Shown here: positions 29,904-39,219 of the stretch, piece after piece
How positions within the stretch are numbered: position 1 is the first letter of the stretch
Layout: each line of letters starts with the position of its first letter
NCBI RefSeq assembly: GCF_030817655.1
Contig: NZ_JAUSZM010000003.1
Coordinates: 6,448,001-6,512,000 of the forward strand
Length of the DNA stretch: 64,000 bases
Direction of reading: 5' to 3'
Source of the DNA: Streptomyces sp. V4I2
Lineage (GTDB): Bacteria > Actinomycetota > Actinomycetes > Streptomycetales > Streptomycetaceae
Notes under the pieces: generated by a model
Database searches by the model: none
Told to the model about the DNA's origin: nothing
The model's input: the letters and a program-made list of their open reading frames with translations, nothing else
Position numbers and translations under genes: made by a program

Positions 29904-29920
29904 GGTTGAACCTCGCATGG

Positions 29921-29963
29921 AGCGGGTCTGCCCCCTTGGGGCGGGCCCGCTTTCACGTTTTTG
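29921..29963 (+). terminator. Terminator of the alpha operon
   Basis: AGCGGG-TCT-GCCCC / GGGGC-GGG-CCCGCT forms a long stem with one 3x3 internal loop. TTTCACGTTTTT follows. Confidence 0.85.
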
Positions 29964-29993
29964 AAAGCGATGCAGCGCTGAGAGGATCTAGGG

Positions 29994-30857
29994 GTGAGTG
30001 ACGAAGTACAGCCCGGGTTCGTACGGGTGCGTTTGGACCTCTCGTACGACGGGACCGCGTTCTCCGGGTGGGCCAAGCAGGCCGGGGGACGGCGGACCGT
30101 GCAGGGGGAGATCGAGGATGCCCTGCGGACGGTGACGCGGTCGCGGGAGACGACGTACGAGCTGACCGTGGCCGGGCGGACCGACGCCGGGGTGCATGCC
30201 AGGGGCCAGGTCGCCCATGTCGATCTGCCTCGGGAAGTCTGGGCCGAGCAGCACGGGAAGCTGCTCAAGCGGCTCGCCGGGCGGCTGTCCAAGGACGTAC
30301 GGGTGTGGGCCCTGCGGGAGGCACCCAGCGGCTTCAACGCCCGCTTCTCCGCGGTCTGGCGGCGGTACGCCTATCGCGTGACCGACAACCCCGGCGGCGT
30401 CGACCCCCTGCTGCGGAGCCATGTGCTCTGGCACGACTGGCCCCTCGACGTCGACGCGATGAACGAGGCCGCGGGGCGGCTCCTCGGGGAGCACGACTTC
30501 GCCGCCTACTGCAAGAAGCGCGAGGGCGCGACCACCATTCGTACGCTCCAGCAGCTGAGCCTGGAGCGAGGGGACGACGGGATCATCACCGCCACGGTCC
30601 GCGCCGACGCCTTCTGCCACAACATGGTGCGGTCGCTGATCGGTGCGCTGCTGTTCGTGGGGGACGGACACCGTCCGCCCGACTGGCCGGGCAAGGTGCT
30701 CGCCGCCGGCGTACGGGACTCCGCCGTGCACGTCGTACGGCCGCACGGGCTGACGCTGGAGGAAGTCGGCTATCCGGCCGACGAGTTGCTGGCCGCGCGG
30801 AACCTGGAGGCGCGGAACCGGCGGTCTCTGCCGTCGGGGGGCGGGTGCTGCGGCTAG
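29994..30857 (+). CDS. truA: tRNA pseudouridine synthase A
   Basis: TruA of 287 aa, which isomerises U38-U40 in the tRNA anticodon stem. The catalytic Asp64 is in [20 protein letters not shown]. The substrate-contact motif [20 protein letters not shown] lies near residue 200. GTG start after GAGAGGATCTA. Next to rplQ, as in most actinobacteria, but separated from it by a terminator. Confidence 0.96.
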   Translation: MSDEVQPGFVRVRLDLSYDGTAFSGWAKQAGGRRTVQGEIEDALRTVTRSRETTYELTVAGRTDAGVHARGQVAHVDLPREVWAEQHGKLLKRLAGRLSKDVRVWALREAPSGFNARFSAVWRRYAYRVTDNPGGVDPLLRSHVLWHDWPLDVDAMNEAAGRLLGEHDFAAYCKKREGATTIRTLQQLSLERGDDGIITATVRADAFCHNMVRSLIGALLFVGDGHRPPDWPGKVLAAGVRDSAVHVVRPHGLTLEEVGYPADELLAARNLEARNRRSLPSGGGCCG

Positions 30858-30980
30858 TACTCCGGCCGCGCGGGGCGGCCGGGCGTCAGCCGGAACGCAC
30901 CGCACCCGCCCTGAACGTCTCCTGGGAATCCCGGTGACGGTGACGGTGACGGGGTCGAGCCGAGGTCCGGGCAGGTCTCG

Positions 30981-31865
30981 TCACTCGTTGGCCGCCGCCG
31001 ACGCCTGGGCCTCGCCGCGTCGCCGGATCTGGCGGAACGTGAACTCGCCGAGGTCGTCGCCGGTGGTGAAGACGGCGGTGTCCTTCGTCGTCACGTCCTT
31101 GCCGTTGGTGAAGCCGGCGATCGTGAAGTAGGCGTAGCGGCCGTAGGAGTTGGTGGTCGAGCGGCAGACCGCGGAGTTGCAGAACTCCTTGACGCCGTCG
31201 CCGGCCAGGGACGCGACGATGCTCTTGGTGTCGGCGTCCTTCTTGGCCTTGACTGCCTGTGCCTCGGTGTCGAAGACCGCCACGCCGACCGTGACCGCGA
31301 CGCCGTCCTTGGTGTAGGTGACGCGCATCAGGCGGGTGCAGTCGTTGTCGTTGAGGACCTTCACGAGGGTGCCCTTGGCCGCCGCGGCGCAGCTCTTGGT
31401 GTCGGCCGTCGCGCCCTTCTTGTAGACGGTCGTGCCCATGGTCAGCTGCGTGCCCGGGAACAGGATGTTCGGGCCGATCGGGGCCGTGTCCTTGTTCTTG
31501 CTGGACACGAACTCCTTCGGGTCCAGCGGCGGCGGGGCGCTGGTCGGCTCGAACGACGGCTCCGCGGTCCCCGTCCCGCTCGGAATGTCCGCACTGTTGG
31601 GGAGAGTGGACGGCCGGCCCGATCCCTCGGGGTCGCCGTCCGCCGACACCACGGCCATCGCCACGGCCGTGCCGATCGCCAGCGTGGCCAGTGCGCCGCC
31701 ACCGATGAACAGCAGCCGGCGCCGCTTGGCGCGCGTCTCGGAGGCCTCGGCGAGCGCGGCCCAGTCCGGGGCGCCGCCGGAGTCGCCGCCGTTCCACGGC
31801 TGCTGGGATTGCGGTGTCCAGGGATCCCACTGGGACTGGGGTCCCCCCTGCTGCCCATAGCTCAT
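30981..31865 (-). CDS. Membrane-anchored extracytoplasmic protein, function unknown
   Basis: A 294-aa protein. The first 50 residues are Gln/Gly/Pro/Trp-rich (MSYGQQGGPQSQWDPWTPQS), followed by a basic patch (RAKRRR) and one transmembrane segment (about 53-75). A Ser/Pro-rich linker and an outside domain of about 180 residues with four spaced Cys (in KSCAAAAKGT, DNDCTRLMRV and FCNSAVCRS) follow. I do not know the family. I chose ATG 31865 from the composition. The frame is open to 32138, where an ATG has a strong AGGAGGAG, so a longer form or a coupled upstream remnant is possible. It lies alone between truA and rplM, where mycobacteria keep ESX-4. Confidence 0.68.
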   Translation of the reverse strand: MSYGQQGGPQSQWDPWTPQSQQPWNGGDSGGAPDWAALAEASETRAKRRRLLFIGGGALATLAIGTAVAMAVVSADGDPEGSGRPSTLPNSADIPSGTGTAEPSFEPTSAPPPLDPKEFVSSKNKDTAPIGPNILFPGTQLTMGTTVYKKGATADTKSCAAAAKGTLVKVLNDNDCTRLMRVTYTKDGVAVTVGVAVFDTEAQAVKAKKDADTKSIVASLAGDGVKEFCNSAVCRSTTNSYGRYAYFTIAGFTNGKDVTTKDTAVFTTGDDLGEFTFRQIRRRGEAQASAAANE

Positions 31866-32281
31866 GAGCCGCATCTTAGACGGCGGAAGCGGTGTGCCGG
31901 TCCGCCTCAAGGGGCTCTGGAACACCTGGCGTTCGCTCGGTGAGCGAGCACAAAGGCGACATCTCCGGGTGGTTGGTGCGAAGGGTGACCCGGCAGGTGT
32001 GGGTGGGTCGGCGGCGATACCGGGCGCCCTCGCGACGCCTACGGTACGGCTGACCTCGGACGGCGGACCGGACGACGCCGTCGTCGTCCGGTCCGCGCGC
32101 ACCTGGACGGCGACCGGGTCTGTGCCCTGCGTCTCCATGGCCTGCTCCTCCTGTCAGACTGGACGGCGCCTGCGGCTGTTGTCACGTTGTGTGCACCGGT
32201 GATCACCGTGGTGTCCCACGGGAGGATCCGGCGGTGTGCGGGGCGGGTAGAATCGGTTCGGACGGCTGCAGTCGCCTCGTT
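31866..32281. other. Gap upstream of rplM with an orphan Shine-Dalgarno-ATG
   Basis: On the minus strand ATG 32138 stands 6 nt after AGGAGGAG and opens METQGTDPVAVQVRADRTTT, which has normal Streptomyces codon bias for about 40 codons and then loses it before the gene at 31865. It could be the N-terminus of a longer version of that gene or a remnant of a lost gene. The plus strand shows TAGAAT at 32248-32253 as a possible extra -10 for rplM. Confidence 0.4.
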
Positions 32282-32311
32282 TTGACCCGTACGGGCCAGC
32301 GCAGGTATCCT
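32282..32311 (+). promoter_or_regulatory. Promoter of rplM-rpsI
   Basis: TTGACC (32282-32287), an 18-nt spacer and TATCCT (32306-32311) make a good vegetative promoter. The leader to rplM is about 175 nt. Confidence 0.7.
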
Positions 32312-32490
32312 GCTTCTTCGTTGTGTATTGGCTTGCTCATTCTCACGGGACGGGCCCTTACACCGGTCCACCGGGCCGATGACCAGCGACCCCACGCACG
32401 CGGTATGCGTCGCCGCCGTGGGCCCAGGCTGTCGTGATCGTTTCGGTGACCTTGTTTAGGACCATTCACTCGAAGCGAAGGCTACGAACC

Positions 32491-32934
32491 GTGCGTACGT
32501 ACAGCCCCAAGCCCGGCGATGTGACGCGCCAGTGGCACGTCATCGACGCTCAGGACGTTGTCCTGGGTCGTCTCGCCACCACCGCCGCCACGCTTCTGCG
32601 GGGCAAGCACAAGCCGATCTACGCCCCTCACGTCGACACCGGTGACTTCGTCATCATCATCAACGCCGACAAGGTGCACCTCTCCGGCAACAAGCGGACC
32701 CAGAAGATGGCCTACCGCCACTCGGGCTACCCGGGTGGTCTGCGCTCCGTCCGTTACGACGAGCTGCTCGACAAGAACCCCGAGAAGGCCGTCGAGAAGG
32801 CCATCAAGGGCATGCTCCCCAAGAACACTCTGGGCCGTCAGATGCTCTCGAAGCTGAAGGTCTACAAGGGTGACCAGCACCCGCACGCCGCCCAGCAGCC
32901 GGTGCCGTTCGAGATCACCCAGGTCGCGCAGTAA
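32491..32934 (+). CDS. rplM: 50S ribosomal protein uL13
   Basis: L13 of 147 aa, an early assembly protein of the 50[21 protein letters not shown] from GTG 32491 is the family start; the frame is open a little further upstream. [20 protein letters not shown] is the conserved C-terminal segment. Forms a two-gene operon with rpsI, as in nearly all bacteria. Confidence 0.97.
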   Translation: MRTYSPKPGDVTRQWHVIDAQDVVLGRLATTAATLLRGKHKPIYAPHVDTGDFVIIINADKVHLSGNKRTQKMAYRHSGYPGGLRSVRYDELLDKNPEKAVEKAIKGMLPKNTLGRQMLSKLKVYKGDQHPHAAQQPVPFEITQVAQ

Positions 32935-32975
32935 GTCCGGCCACCCCTAAGACCGAACAGAATCTGAGGAGAATC

Positions 32976-33503
32976 GTGGCCGAGACCACCGTTGAGCAGC
33001 CGGTCGAAGAGACCGAGACCGAGCTCGTCGACATTGACAGCTACACCACCGAGTCCGAGGTCCCCGTCGAGGGTGAGTACACCTCGGAGTCCCTCGCAGG
33101 CCGCTTCGGCGACCCGCAGCCGGCCGCCGGCCTGGGCCGTCGCAAGAACGCCATCGCCCGCGTCCGGATCGTCCCGGGCTCCGGCAAGTGGAAGATCAAC
33201 GGTCGCACCCTTGAGGACTACTTCCCCAACAAGGTGCACCAGCAGGAAGTCAACGAGCCCTTCAAGGTGCTCGAGCTCGAAGGCCGCTACGACGTCATCG
33301 CCCGCATCGCGGGTGGCGGTGTCTCCGGTCAGGCCGGTGCGCTCCGTCTCGGTGTCGCCCGCGCGCTGAACGAGGCCGACGTGGACAACAACCGCGGCGC
33401 CCTCAAGAAGGCCGGGTTCCTCCGTCGCGACGACCGTGCGGTCGAGCGCAAGAAGGCCGGTCTCAAGAAGGCCCGCAAGGCCCCGCAGTACAGCAAGCGT
33501 TAA
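32976..33503 (+). CDS. rpsI: 30S ribosomal protein uS9 with acidic N-terminal extension
   Basis: S9 of 175 aa. The core starts near residue 50 ([20 protein letters not shown]) and ends with the basic tail [11 protein letters not shown], whose last Arg touches P-site tRNA. Before it lie about 48 acidic residues ([20 protein letters not shown]), an extension found in several actinobacteria. GTG start after CTGAGGAGAATC, a strong Shine-Dalgarno. Confidence 0.97.
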   Translation: MAETTVEQPVEETETELVDIDSYTTESEVPVEGEYTSESLAGRFGDPQPAAGLGRRKNAIARVRIVPGSGKWKINGRTLEDYFPNKVHQQEVNEPFKVLELEGRYDVIARIAGGGVSGQAGALRLGVARALNEADVDNNRGALKKAGFLRRDDRAVERKKAGLKKARKAPQYSKR

Positions 33504-33554
33504 GCTTCGCTGCCTGCTCGTACTCGCGGTACTACCAGCAGTACGCAGTACGTC

Positions 33555-33601
33555 CGAACGCCCCGGCGGCACGCCACAGTGCCGTCGGGGCGTTCGTTTT
33601 A
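33555..33601 (+). terminator. Terminator of rplM-rpsI
   Basis: An 18-bp stem, CGAACGCCCCGGCGGCAC with GTGCCGTCGGGGCGTTCG and one G-U pair, has a 6-nt loop and is followed by TTTTATC. Among the strongest intrinsic terminators in the window. Confidence 0.93.
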
Positions 33602-33691
33602 TCACAGTCATGGGCGTATAACGGCACAAGACGTTCAAGGGCTTGTGTGATCGCGTGATCTCCGAAAGTGACGCTTTATCCAGGAGGACAA

Positions 33692-35050
33692 GTGGGACGA
33701 CTCTTCGGCACGGACGGCGTGCGCGGTGTCGCCAACGCGGATCTGACGGCCGAGATGGCGCTCGGCCTCTCCGTGGCCGCGGCGCACGTACTGGCCGAGG
33801 CGGGAACCTTCGAGGGCCATCGGCCGACGGCCGTGGTCGGACGGGACCCGCGCGCGTCCGGGGAGTTCCTGGAGGCCGCGGTGGTCGCGGGCCTCGCCAG
33901 CGCGGGCGTCGACGTCCTGAAGGTGGGCGTGCTGCCCACTCCGGCGGTCGCCTACCTCACGGCCGACCTCGGCGCCGACCTCGGTGTCATGCTCTCCGCC
34001 AGCCACAACGCCATGCCCGACAACGGCGTGAAGTTCCTCGCCCGCGGCGGGCACAAGCTCGACGACGAGCTGGAGGAGCGGATCGAGGCCGTCTACGAGG
34101 AGCACCGCACCGGCGCCCCCTGGGACCGGCCGACGGGCTCGGGCGTGGGGCGCGTGCGGACGTATGACGAAGGGGCCGAGAAGTACGTCTCCCACCTCGT
34201 CGGCGTTCTCCCGAACCGGCTCGACGGGCTGAAGATCGTCCTCGACGAGGCGCACGGCGCGGCCGCCCAGGTCTCGCCCGAGGCGTTCACCCGGGCCGGC
34301 GCCGAGGTCATCACCATCGGTGCCGATCCGACCGGGCTCAACATCAACGAGGGCTGTGGCTCCACCCACCTCGGCCTCCTCAAGGCCGCGGTCCTCGAAC
34401 ACGGTGCCGCGTTCGGCATCGCGCACGACGGGGACGCGGACCGGTGCCTCGCCGTCGACCACACCGGTGAGGAGGTGGACGGCGACCAGATCATGGCCGT
34501 ACTCGCGCTTGCGATGCGGGAGCGTTCCGCACTGCGCTCCGGCACCGTTGTCGCGACGGTCATGTCGAACCTCGGGTTCAAGCTGGCGCTGGAGCGGGAG
34601 GGGCTGAAGCTCGTCCAGACGGCGGTGGGTGACCGGTATGTGCTCGAGGAGATGAAGGAGCACGGGTACGCGCTGGGAGGCGAGCAGTCCGGGCACGTGA
34701 TCATCCTCGATCACGCGACCACCGGGGACGGCACGCTGACCGGGCTGCTGCTGGCCGCGCGGGTCGCGGAGAGCGGGCGGTCGTTGCGGGAGCTGGCGGC
34801 TGTGATGGAGCGGTTGCCGCAGGTGCTGATCAATGTGCCGGATGTTGATCGGTCCCGGGTCGGTACGTCCGCGGAGTTGACGACGGCTGTTGCTGACGCG
34901 GAGCGGGAGCTCGGGGCTACGGGGCGGGTGTTGCTGCGGCCTTCCGGGACCGAGCCGTTGGTTCGGGTGATGGTCGAGGCGGCTGATATTGATCAGGCTC
35001 GGTCTGTGGCCGGGCGGTTGGCCGATGCGGTGAAGTCGGCGCTGGGGTAG
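33692..35050 (+). CDS. glmM: Phosphoglucosamine mutase
   Basis: GlmM of 452 aa, turning glucosamine-6-phosphate into glucosamine-1-phosphate for UDP-GlcNAc and peptidoglycan. [16 protein letters not shown] opens it. The phospho-serine is Ser104 in [11 protein letters not shown]; the Mg site is [12 protein letters not shown]; the phosphate-binding loop is [12 protein letters not shown] near the end. GTG 33692 follows AGGAGGACAA. It acts directly after GlmS, which is encoded 4.2 kb downstream. Confidence 0.97.
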   Translation: MGRLFGTDGVRGVANADLTAEMALGLSVAAAHVLAEAGTFEGHRPTAVVGRDPRASGEFLEAAVVAGLASAGVDVLKVGVLPTPAVAYLTADLGADLGVMLSASHNAMPDNGVKFLARGGHKLDDELEERIEAVYEEHRTGAPWDRPTGSGVGRVRTYDEGAEKYVSHLVGVLPNRLDGLKIVLDEAHGAAAQVSPEAFTRAGAEVITIGADPTGLNINEGCGSTHLGLLKAAVLEHGAAFGIAHDGDADRCLAVDHTGEEVDGDQIMAVLALAMRERSALRSGTVVATVMSNLGFKLALEREGLKLVQTAVGDRYVLEEMKEHGYALGGEQSGHVIILDHATTGDGTLTGLLLAARVAESGRSLRELAAVMERLPQVLINVPDVDRSRVGTSAELTTAVADAERELGATGRVLLRPSGTEPLVRVMVEAADIDQARSVAGRLADAVKSALG

Positions 35051-35090
35051 GTCTTTCCGGGTTCGGGGTGGGGGGGTCTGTGCTTTGCGG

Positions 35091-35179
35091 GCTGCGGCTG
35101 CGGCTGCGGCTGCGTCGTGGCTGGTCGCGCCCACGCGGCGGAGCCGCATATGGACAGAGCCCCGCGCCCCTGAGGGGCG
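35091..35179. terminator. GCTGCG repeat and CGCCCC-TGA-GGGGCG hairpin between convergent genes
   Basis: Four tandem GCTGCG units (35091-35114), a small GCGGCGGAGCCGC fold, and the hairpin CGCCCC-TGA-GGGGCG (35165-35179) lie between the ends of glmM and the DUF389 gene. The wording GGAGCCGCATAT... GCCCCGCGCCCCTGA is a frequent Streptomyces intergenic motif and probably works as a bidirectional terminator. Confidence 0.6.
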
Positions 35180-35197
35180 TAGCTCAACTCCGGTGTT

Positions 35198-36133
35198 TCA
35201 GAGTGCCGTTCGTTTGCGCTGGGTCGACCAGAGCCACTTCTGGAGCATGAGGGTCAGGGTGCCGGCCAGGATGATGCCCAAGAGGTTCAGCAGGAGCTGT
35301 TCCGAGGAGCGCCAGGCCTGGTTGGTGTCGCTGTAGATCAGGGCGACGGCCGCGTTGGCGGCTGCGGGGACCGTCGTCACCGAGATGGCTACGCCAACAA
35401 GGGCGCCGGACTTGGCGGACGTCAGGGAGAGGGTGCCGGCGGCTCCGGCGAGGACGGCCACGACGAACGAGAACCAGTCCGGGGCGTAGATGAAGCCGGT
35501 GTTGGGGCGGTCGGCCTCCAACAGGTCCTTGGTGAACAGGCCGACGGCGTCCATGAAGAGGCTGAAGCCGACCGTCACCGCCATCGCCACCGCGAACCCC
35601 ACCAGCAGGGCGATCAACGAACGCAGTGCCAGGCGTGGCGCGCGCTGTACCGCGGCCGTGCAGATACCGGCCAGCGGGCCGAACTCCGGGCCGACCGCCA
35701 TCGCGCCGACGATCAGGATCGCGTTGTCCAGGACCACACCGCAGGCCGCGATCATCGTGGCGAGCGTGATGAACGCGAGGTAGGTGACGGAGAGGGTCGA
35801 CTCCTCGTGCGTCGCGTCCGTCAGGTGGTCCCACAGGACCGCGTCCGCGCCCTCGCCGGGTGCGTCCTCCTCGGCCCGGTCGGCGCGCTTGGACAGGGAC
35901 AGGTCGATGTTCTCGACGGCGATGGAGCCGCAGTCCTCGAGGCCCAACCTCTGGAGACCGGTGAGGAGTTCGTCTCCCGCCTCGCGGGCCACGTCGCACA
36001 TCACCACGTCTCCGGCCGGGTCGCGGGCGGCGCCCGGCATGACGACGAGGTGCGCGGTGCCGACCGTCTTCTCGATCAGGCGCACCACTTCGTCGGTCTT
36101 GCCGGATGGGGTGATCAGACGCAGATGCAGCAT
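35198..36133 (-). CDS. DUF389 membrane protein
   Basis: A 311-aa protein. The N-terminal 110 residues form a small soluble domain (MLHLRLITPSGKTDEVVRLI), followed by about six transmembrane segments. GAMAVGPEFGPLAGICTAAV is the DUF389 hallmark around residue 145. The family is known as an uncharacterised hydrophobic domain (TIGR00341-like); no activity is established to my knowledge. The start ATG is 31 nt from the coaA stop on the same strand, so it may be co-transcribed downstream of coaA. Confidence 0.85.
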   Translation of the reverse strand: MLHLRLITPSGKTDEVVRLIEKTVGTAHLVVMPGAARDPAGDVVMCDVAREAGDELLTGLQRLGLEDCGSIAVENIDLSLSKRADRAEEDAPGEGADAVLWDHLTDATHEESTLSVTYLAFITLATMIAACGVVLDNAILIVGAMAVGPEFGPLAGICTAAVQRAPRLALRSLIALLVGFAVAMAVTVGFSLFMDAVGLFTKDLLEADRPNTGFIYAPDWFSFVVAVLAGAAGTLSLTSAKSGALVGVAISVTTVPAAANAAVALIYSDTNQAWRSSEQLLLNLLGIILAGTLTLMLQKWLWSTQRKRTAL

Positions 36134-36164
36134 GGGGTCTTTCTAACAGGCCCTGGTTACGGCG

Positions 36165-37154
36165 TCACAGCTTGCGCAGGCTCAGGCGCTGGACCTTGTG
36201 GTCCGGGCCCTTGCGGATGATGAGGGTGGCGCGGCCGCGGGTCGGGGCCACGTTCTCGATCAGGTTCGGACGGTTGATGGTCCGCCAGGTCGTGCGGGCG
36301 TAGTCGAGGGCCTCCTCCTCGGACACCTGGGTGTACTTGCGGAAGTACGAGGAGGGGTTCTGGAAGGCGGTCGCGCGCAGCTTCTTGAAGCGGTTGAGGT
36401 ACCAGCGCTCGATGTCCTCGGCGCGGGCGTCGACGTACACGCTGAAGTCGAAGTAGTCGGCGAGACCGACCCGGGTGCGGCCGTCCTTGCCGGGCAGGGC
36501 GGGCTGGAGGACGTTCAGGCCCTCGACGATCAGGATGTCGGGGCGGCGGACCGTGAGCCGCTGGTCCGGGACGATGTCGTAGATGAGGTGGGAGTAGACC
36601 GGGGCCGTCACCTCGTCCTTGCCCGCCTTGATGTCGGCGACGAAACGGGTCAGGGCGCGGCGGTCGTACGACTCGGGGAAACCTTTCCGCGACATGAGGC
36701 CGCGGGCCTGGAGCTCCTTGGTGGGCAACAGGAAGCCGTCGGTGGTGACTAGTTCGACGCGCGGGTGCTCGGGCCAGCGCGAGAGCAGGGCCTGGAGGAG
36801 GCGGGCGACCGTGGACTTTCCCACGGCGACCGAGCCGGCGACCCCTATGACGAACGGGGTGCCGGACTGGGAGCCCTGTTCGCCGAGGAAGGTGTTCAGG
36901 GCACCGCGCAGGCCGTCGGTGGCCCCGATGTAGAGGTTCAGGAGCCGGGACAGCGGGAGGTAGATGTCCCGCACCTCGTCGAGGTCGATGACGTCGCCGA
37001 GGCCGCGCAGCTTCTCGACCTCCTCGGCGGTGAGCGGCAGCGGCGTCTTCTCGCGCAGCGCACTCCACTCGGCTCGGGTGAGGTCGACGTAGGGAGTCGC
37101 CTCCGGCCTGTGCCGGTGGGCGCTCCGGGGCATCGGGGAGACCGGAGAGATCAC
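36165..37154 (-). CDS. coaA: Pantothenate kinase, type I
   Basis: CoaA of 329 aa, the first step of coenzyme A synthesis (pantothenate to 4'-phosphopantothenate). The P-loop is [20 protein letters not shown] near residue 105; [20 protein letters not shown] and IVEGLNVLQ follow. GTG 37154 is the start that I favour; an ATG seven codons later (PRSAHRH) is possible. CoaA supplies the CoA that AcpS, encoded 9.5 kb away, uses as donor. Confidence 0.95.
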   Translation of the reverse strand: MISPVSPMPRSAHRHRPEATPYVDLTRAEWSALREKTPLPLTAEEVEKLRGLGDVIDLDEVRDIYLPLSRLLNLYIGATDGLRGALNTFLGEQGSQSGTPFVIGVAGSVAVGKSTVARLLQALLSRWPEHPRVELVTTDGFLLPTKELQARGLMSRKGFPESYDRRALTRFVADIKAGKDEVTAPVYSHLIYDIVPDQRLTVRRPDILIVEGLNVLQPALPGKDGRTRVGLADYFDFSVYVDARAEDIERWYLNRFKKLRATAFQNPSSYFRKYTQVSEEEALDYARTTWRTINRPNLIENVAPTRGRATLIIRKGPDHKVQRLSLRKL

Positions 37155-37314
37155 AGTCCATTGTTACGGCAGTACGAACGGATGGCGGGGTGGGGTCCGT
37201 CACGCATCAGGATTCGGGGCGAACCCGGGCAAGACGGGGAATGTCAGTGCCGTGCGTCACAGTTGTGGGAGAGGTGGGCCCAGGCCGGGGTCCACGAACC
37301 CCGAGGGGTGACCC

Positions 37315-38322
37315 ATGACGTATGCGATTGAGGCGGAAGGCCTGGTCAAGCGGTTCAAGGAGACAGAGGCGCTGGCCGGCGTCGACCTGGGAGCCCGCAA
37401 GGGCTCGGTGCTCGGGCTGCTGGGTCCCAACGGCGCGGGGAAGACGACCGCGGTGCGGATCTTCGCGACGCTGCTCAGGCCCGACGCGGGCCGGGCCCAG
37501 GTGGCCGGGCACGACGTGGTCCGGGAGGCCGGGGTCGTGCGCTCCATGATCGGGCTGACCGGGCAGTACGCGGCGGTGGACGAGAACCTGACCGGCACGG
37601 AGAACCTGCTGCTCATCGGCCGGTTGCTCGGTCTGCCGCGGCGGGAGGCCAAAGCGCGGGCGGGTGAGCTGCTGGAGCGCTTTCAGCTGACGGACGCGGC
37701 CGGGCGGGCCGTGAAGACCTTCTCCGGGGGCATGCGCAGGCGCCTGGACCTGGCGGCCAGCCTCGTGGGCCGGCCCAGCATCCTCTTCCTCGACGAGCCG
37801 ACCACCGGCCTGGACCCGCACAGTCGCGGTGAGCTGTGGAAGATGCTGCGCGGCCTGGTCGCGGACGGCGCGACGGCCTTGCTGACCACGCAGTATCTGA
37901 ACGAGGCCGATGTCCTCGCCGACGACATCGTGGTGATCGACAAGGGCCGGGTGATCGCCGAGGGCACGCCGGACCAGCTGAAGTCGCAGGTCGGCGGCCA
38001 GGTGCTGCAACTGCGGCCGGTGCTGGCGCAGGACCTCACGCGGGTGCACGCGCTCGTCGCCCAGGCGGCCGGTCCGCAGGCCCAGATAGAGGGCGAGACC
38101 ATCACGGCGCCGGTGAAGGACCCCGAGCTGATGCCGGCCGTCGTGCGCACGCTCGACCGGGAGGGCATCGCGGTGGGCGAGCTGGCCCTGCGCCGCTCCT
38201 CGCTCGACGAGGTCTTCATGGCCCTGACCGGCCATCGCGCCGAACCCGGCGGGCCGGAGGGCAACGGCGGCGCGGCCGTCCGGGACGACAGCGAGAGGGA
38301 GAAGGCGGTGAGCCGGTCATGA
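37315..38322 (+). CDS. DrrA-type ABC transporter ATP-binding protein
   Basis: A 335-aa ATPase of the daunorubicin-resistance (DrrA) family. Walker A LGPNGAGKTTAVRI, Q-loop GLTGQYAAVDENLTG, signature KTFSGGMRRRLDLA, Walker B ILFLDEPTTGLDP and the H-loop replaced by Gln (LLTTQYLNEAD), as is usual in DrrA proteins. The C-terminal 100 residues match the DrrA extension. The ATG overlaps nothing upstream; the stop overlaps the permease start (ATGA). The pair likely exports a hydrophobic compound or antibiotic; substrate unknown. There is no biosynthetic cluster nearby. Confidence 0.93.
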   Translation: MTYAIEAEGLVKRFKETEALAGVDLGARKGSVLGLLGPNGAGKTTAVRIFATLLRPDAGRAQVAGHDVVREAGVVRSMIGLTGQYAAVDENLTGTENLLLIGRLLGLPRREAKARAGELLERFQLTDAAGRAVKTFSGGMRRRLDLAASLVGRPSILFLDEPTTGLDPHSRGELWKMLRGLVADGATALLTTQYLNEADVLADDIVVIDKGRVIAEGTPDQLKSQVGGQVLQLRPVLAQDLTRVHALVAQAAGPQAQIEGETITAPVKDPELMPAVVRTLDREGIAVGELALRRSSLDEVFMALTGHRAEPGGPEGNGGAAVRDDSEREKAVSRS

Positions 38323-39128
38323 CCGCCACCACCATCACGGCGCCGGTCACCGAATCCGGCCGTGTGCGGCCCCTCGACGGACTGCGGCAGACCTTCACCA
38401 TGGCCTGGCGCAGCCTGGTCGCTGTCAAACACAACCCGCTCGAACTGGTCGACTACAGCATCACGCCGATCATGTTCGTGTTCCTCTTCACGTACGTGCT
38501 GGGCGGGCAGATGGCCGGATCGCCCGAGGCGTATCTGAAGTACGCGCTGCCCGGGATCATCGTGCAGAACACCCTGTTCATGACCATGTACACGGCTATG
38601 GCGCTCAACACGGACCTCACCAAGGGCGTCTTCGACCGGCTGCGCAGCCTCCCGATAGCGCGGTCCGCGCCGCTGATCGGGCGGATCACCGCGGACCTGG
38701 CCAAGCATGTGTGGGCCCTGCTGCTGATGATCGGGCTCGGTCTGCTGCTCGGCTTCCGGATCACGGGCGGGCTCGACGGCTTCCTGCTCGGCACGCTGCT
38801 GGTGGTGGTGTTCGCCGCGGCCGTGTCGTGGAGCGCGGTGCTGATCGGGATGCTCGCCGGCGACGCGGAGAAGGTGCAGGCGTTCGCGTTCACGCTCATC
38901 TTCCCGATCACGTTCACCAGCAGCGCGTTCGTCGTCGTGGACACCATGCCCGGCTGGCTCCAGGCGTGGAGCGACGTCAACCCGGTCACCCATCTGTCCG
39001 ACGCCTTCCGCGGGCTGCTGCTCGGCGGGCCGGTGGCGGAGCCGGTGCTGTGGTCGCTGGTGTGGGCGGCAGGAATCGCGCTCGTGTTCTACCCGCTGGC
39101 GATGAGGGCCTACCGGGCGAAGGTATGA
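38319..39128 (+). CDS. DrrB-type ABC-2 transporter permease
   Basis: A 269-aa integral membrane protein with six predicted spans. It has the ABC-2 fold and DrrB-like wording (FTYVLGGQMAGSPEAYLKYA; GVFDRLRSLPIARSAPLIGR; FTSSAFVVVDTMPGWLQAWS). The start is fixed by the ATGA overlap with the ATPase gene. It forms an exporter with that ATPase as a dimer of each. I see no regulator beside the pair. Confidence 0.92.
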   Translation: MTATTITAPVTESGRVRPLDGLRQTFTMAWRSLVAVKHNPLELVDYSITPIMFVFLFTYVLGGQMAGSPEAYLKYALPGIIVQNTLFMTMYTAMALNTDLTKGVFDRLRSLPIARSAPLIGRITADLAKHVWALLLMIGLGLLLGFRITGGLDGFLLGTLLVVVFAAAVSWSAVLIGMLAGDAEKVQAFAFTLIFPITFTSSAFVVVDTMPGWLQAWSDVNPVTHLSDAFRGLLLGGPVAEPVLWSLVWAAGIALVFYPLAMRAYRAKV

Positions 39129-39152
39129 GCTCCCGGAGGGTCTGTAACCCGC

Positions 39153-39212
39153 TGAGAATTTCCGATTTCGGGCAGGAGGTACCGAGTTCCGGCGGCTGTC
39201 GGCCTCTAGGCT
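39153..39212 (+). promoter_or_regulatory. glmS upstream region: TGAGAATTTCCGA motif and leaderless-type -10
   Basis: TAGGCT (39207-39212) ends 7 nt before the glmS ATG and there is no Shine-Dalgarno, so a leaderless mRNA is likely. TGAGAATTTCCGA (39153-39165), about 42 nt before the -10, also occurs at 63319-63331 before the LCP gene. Confidence 0.5.
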
Positions 39213-39219
39213 GCGGTCC

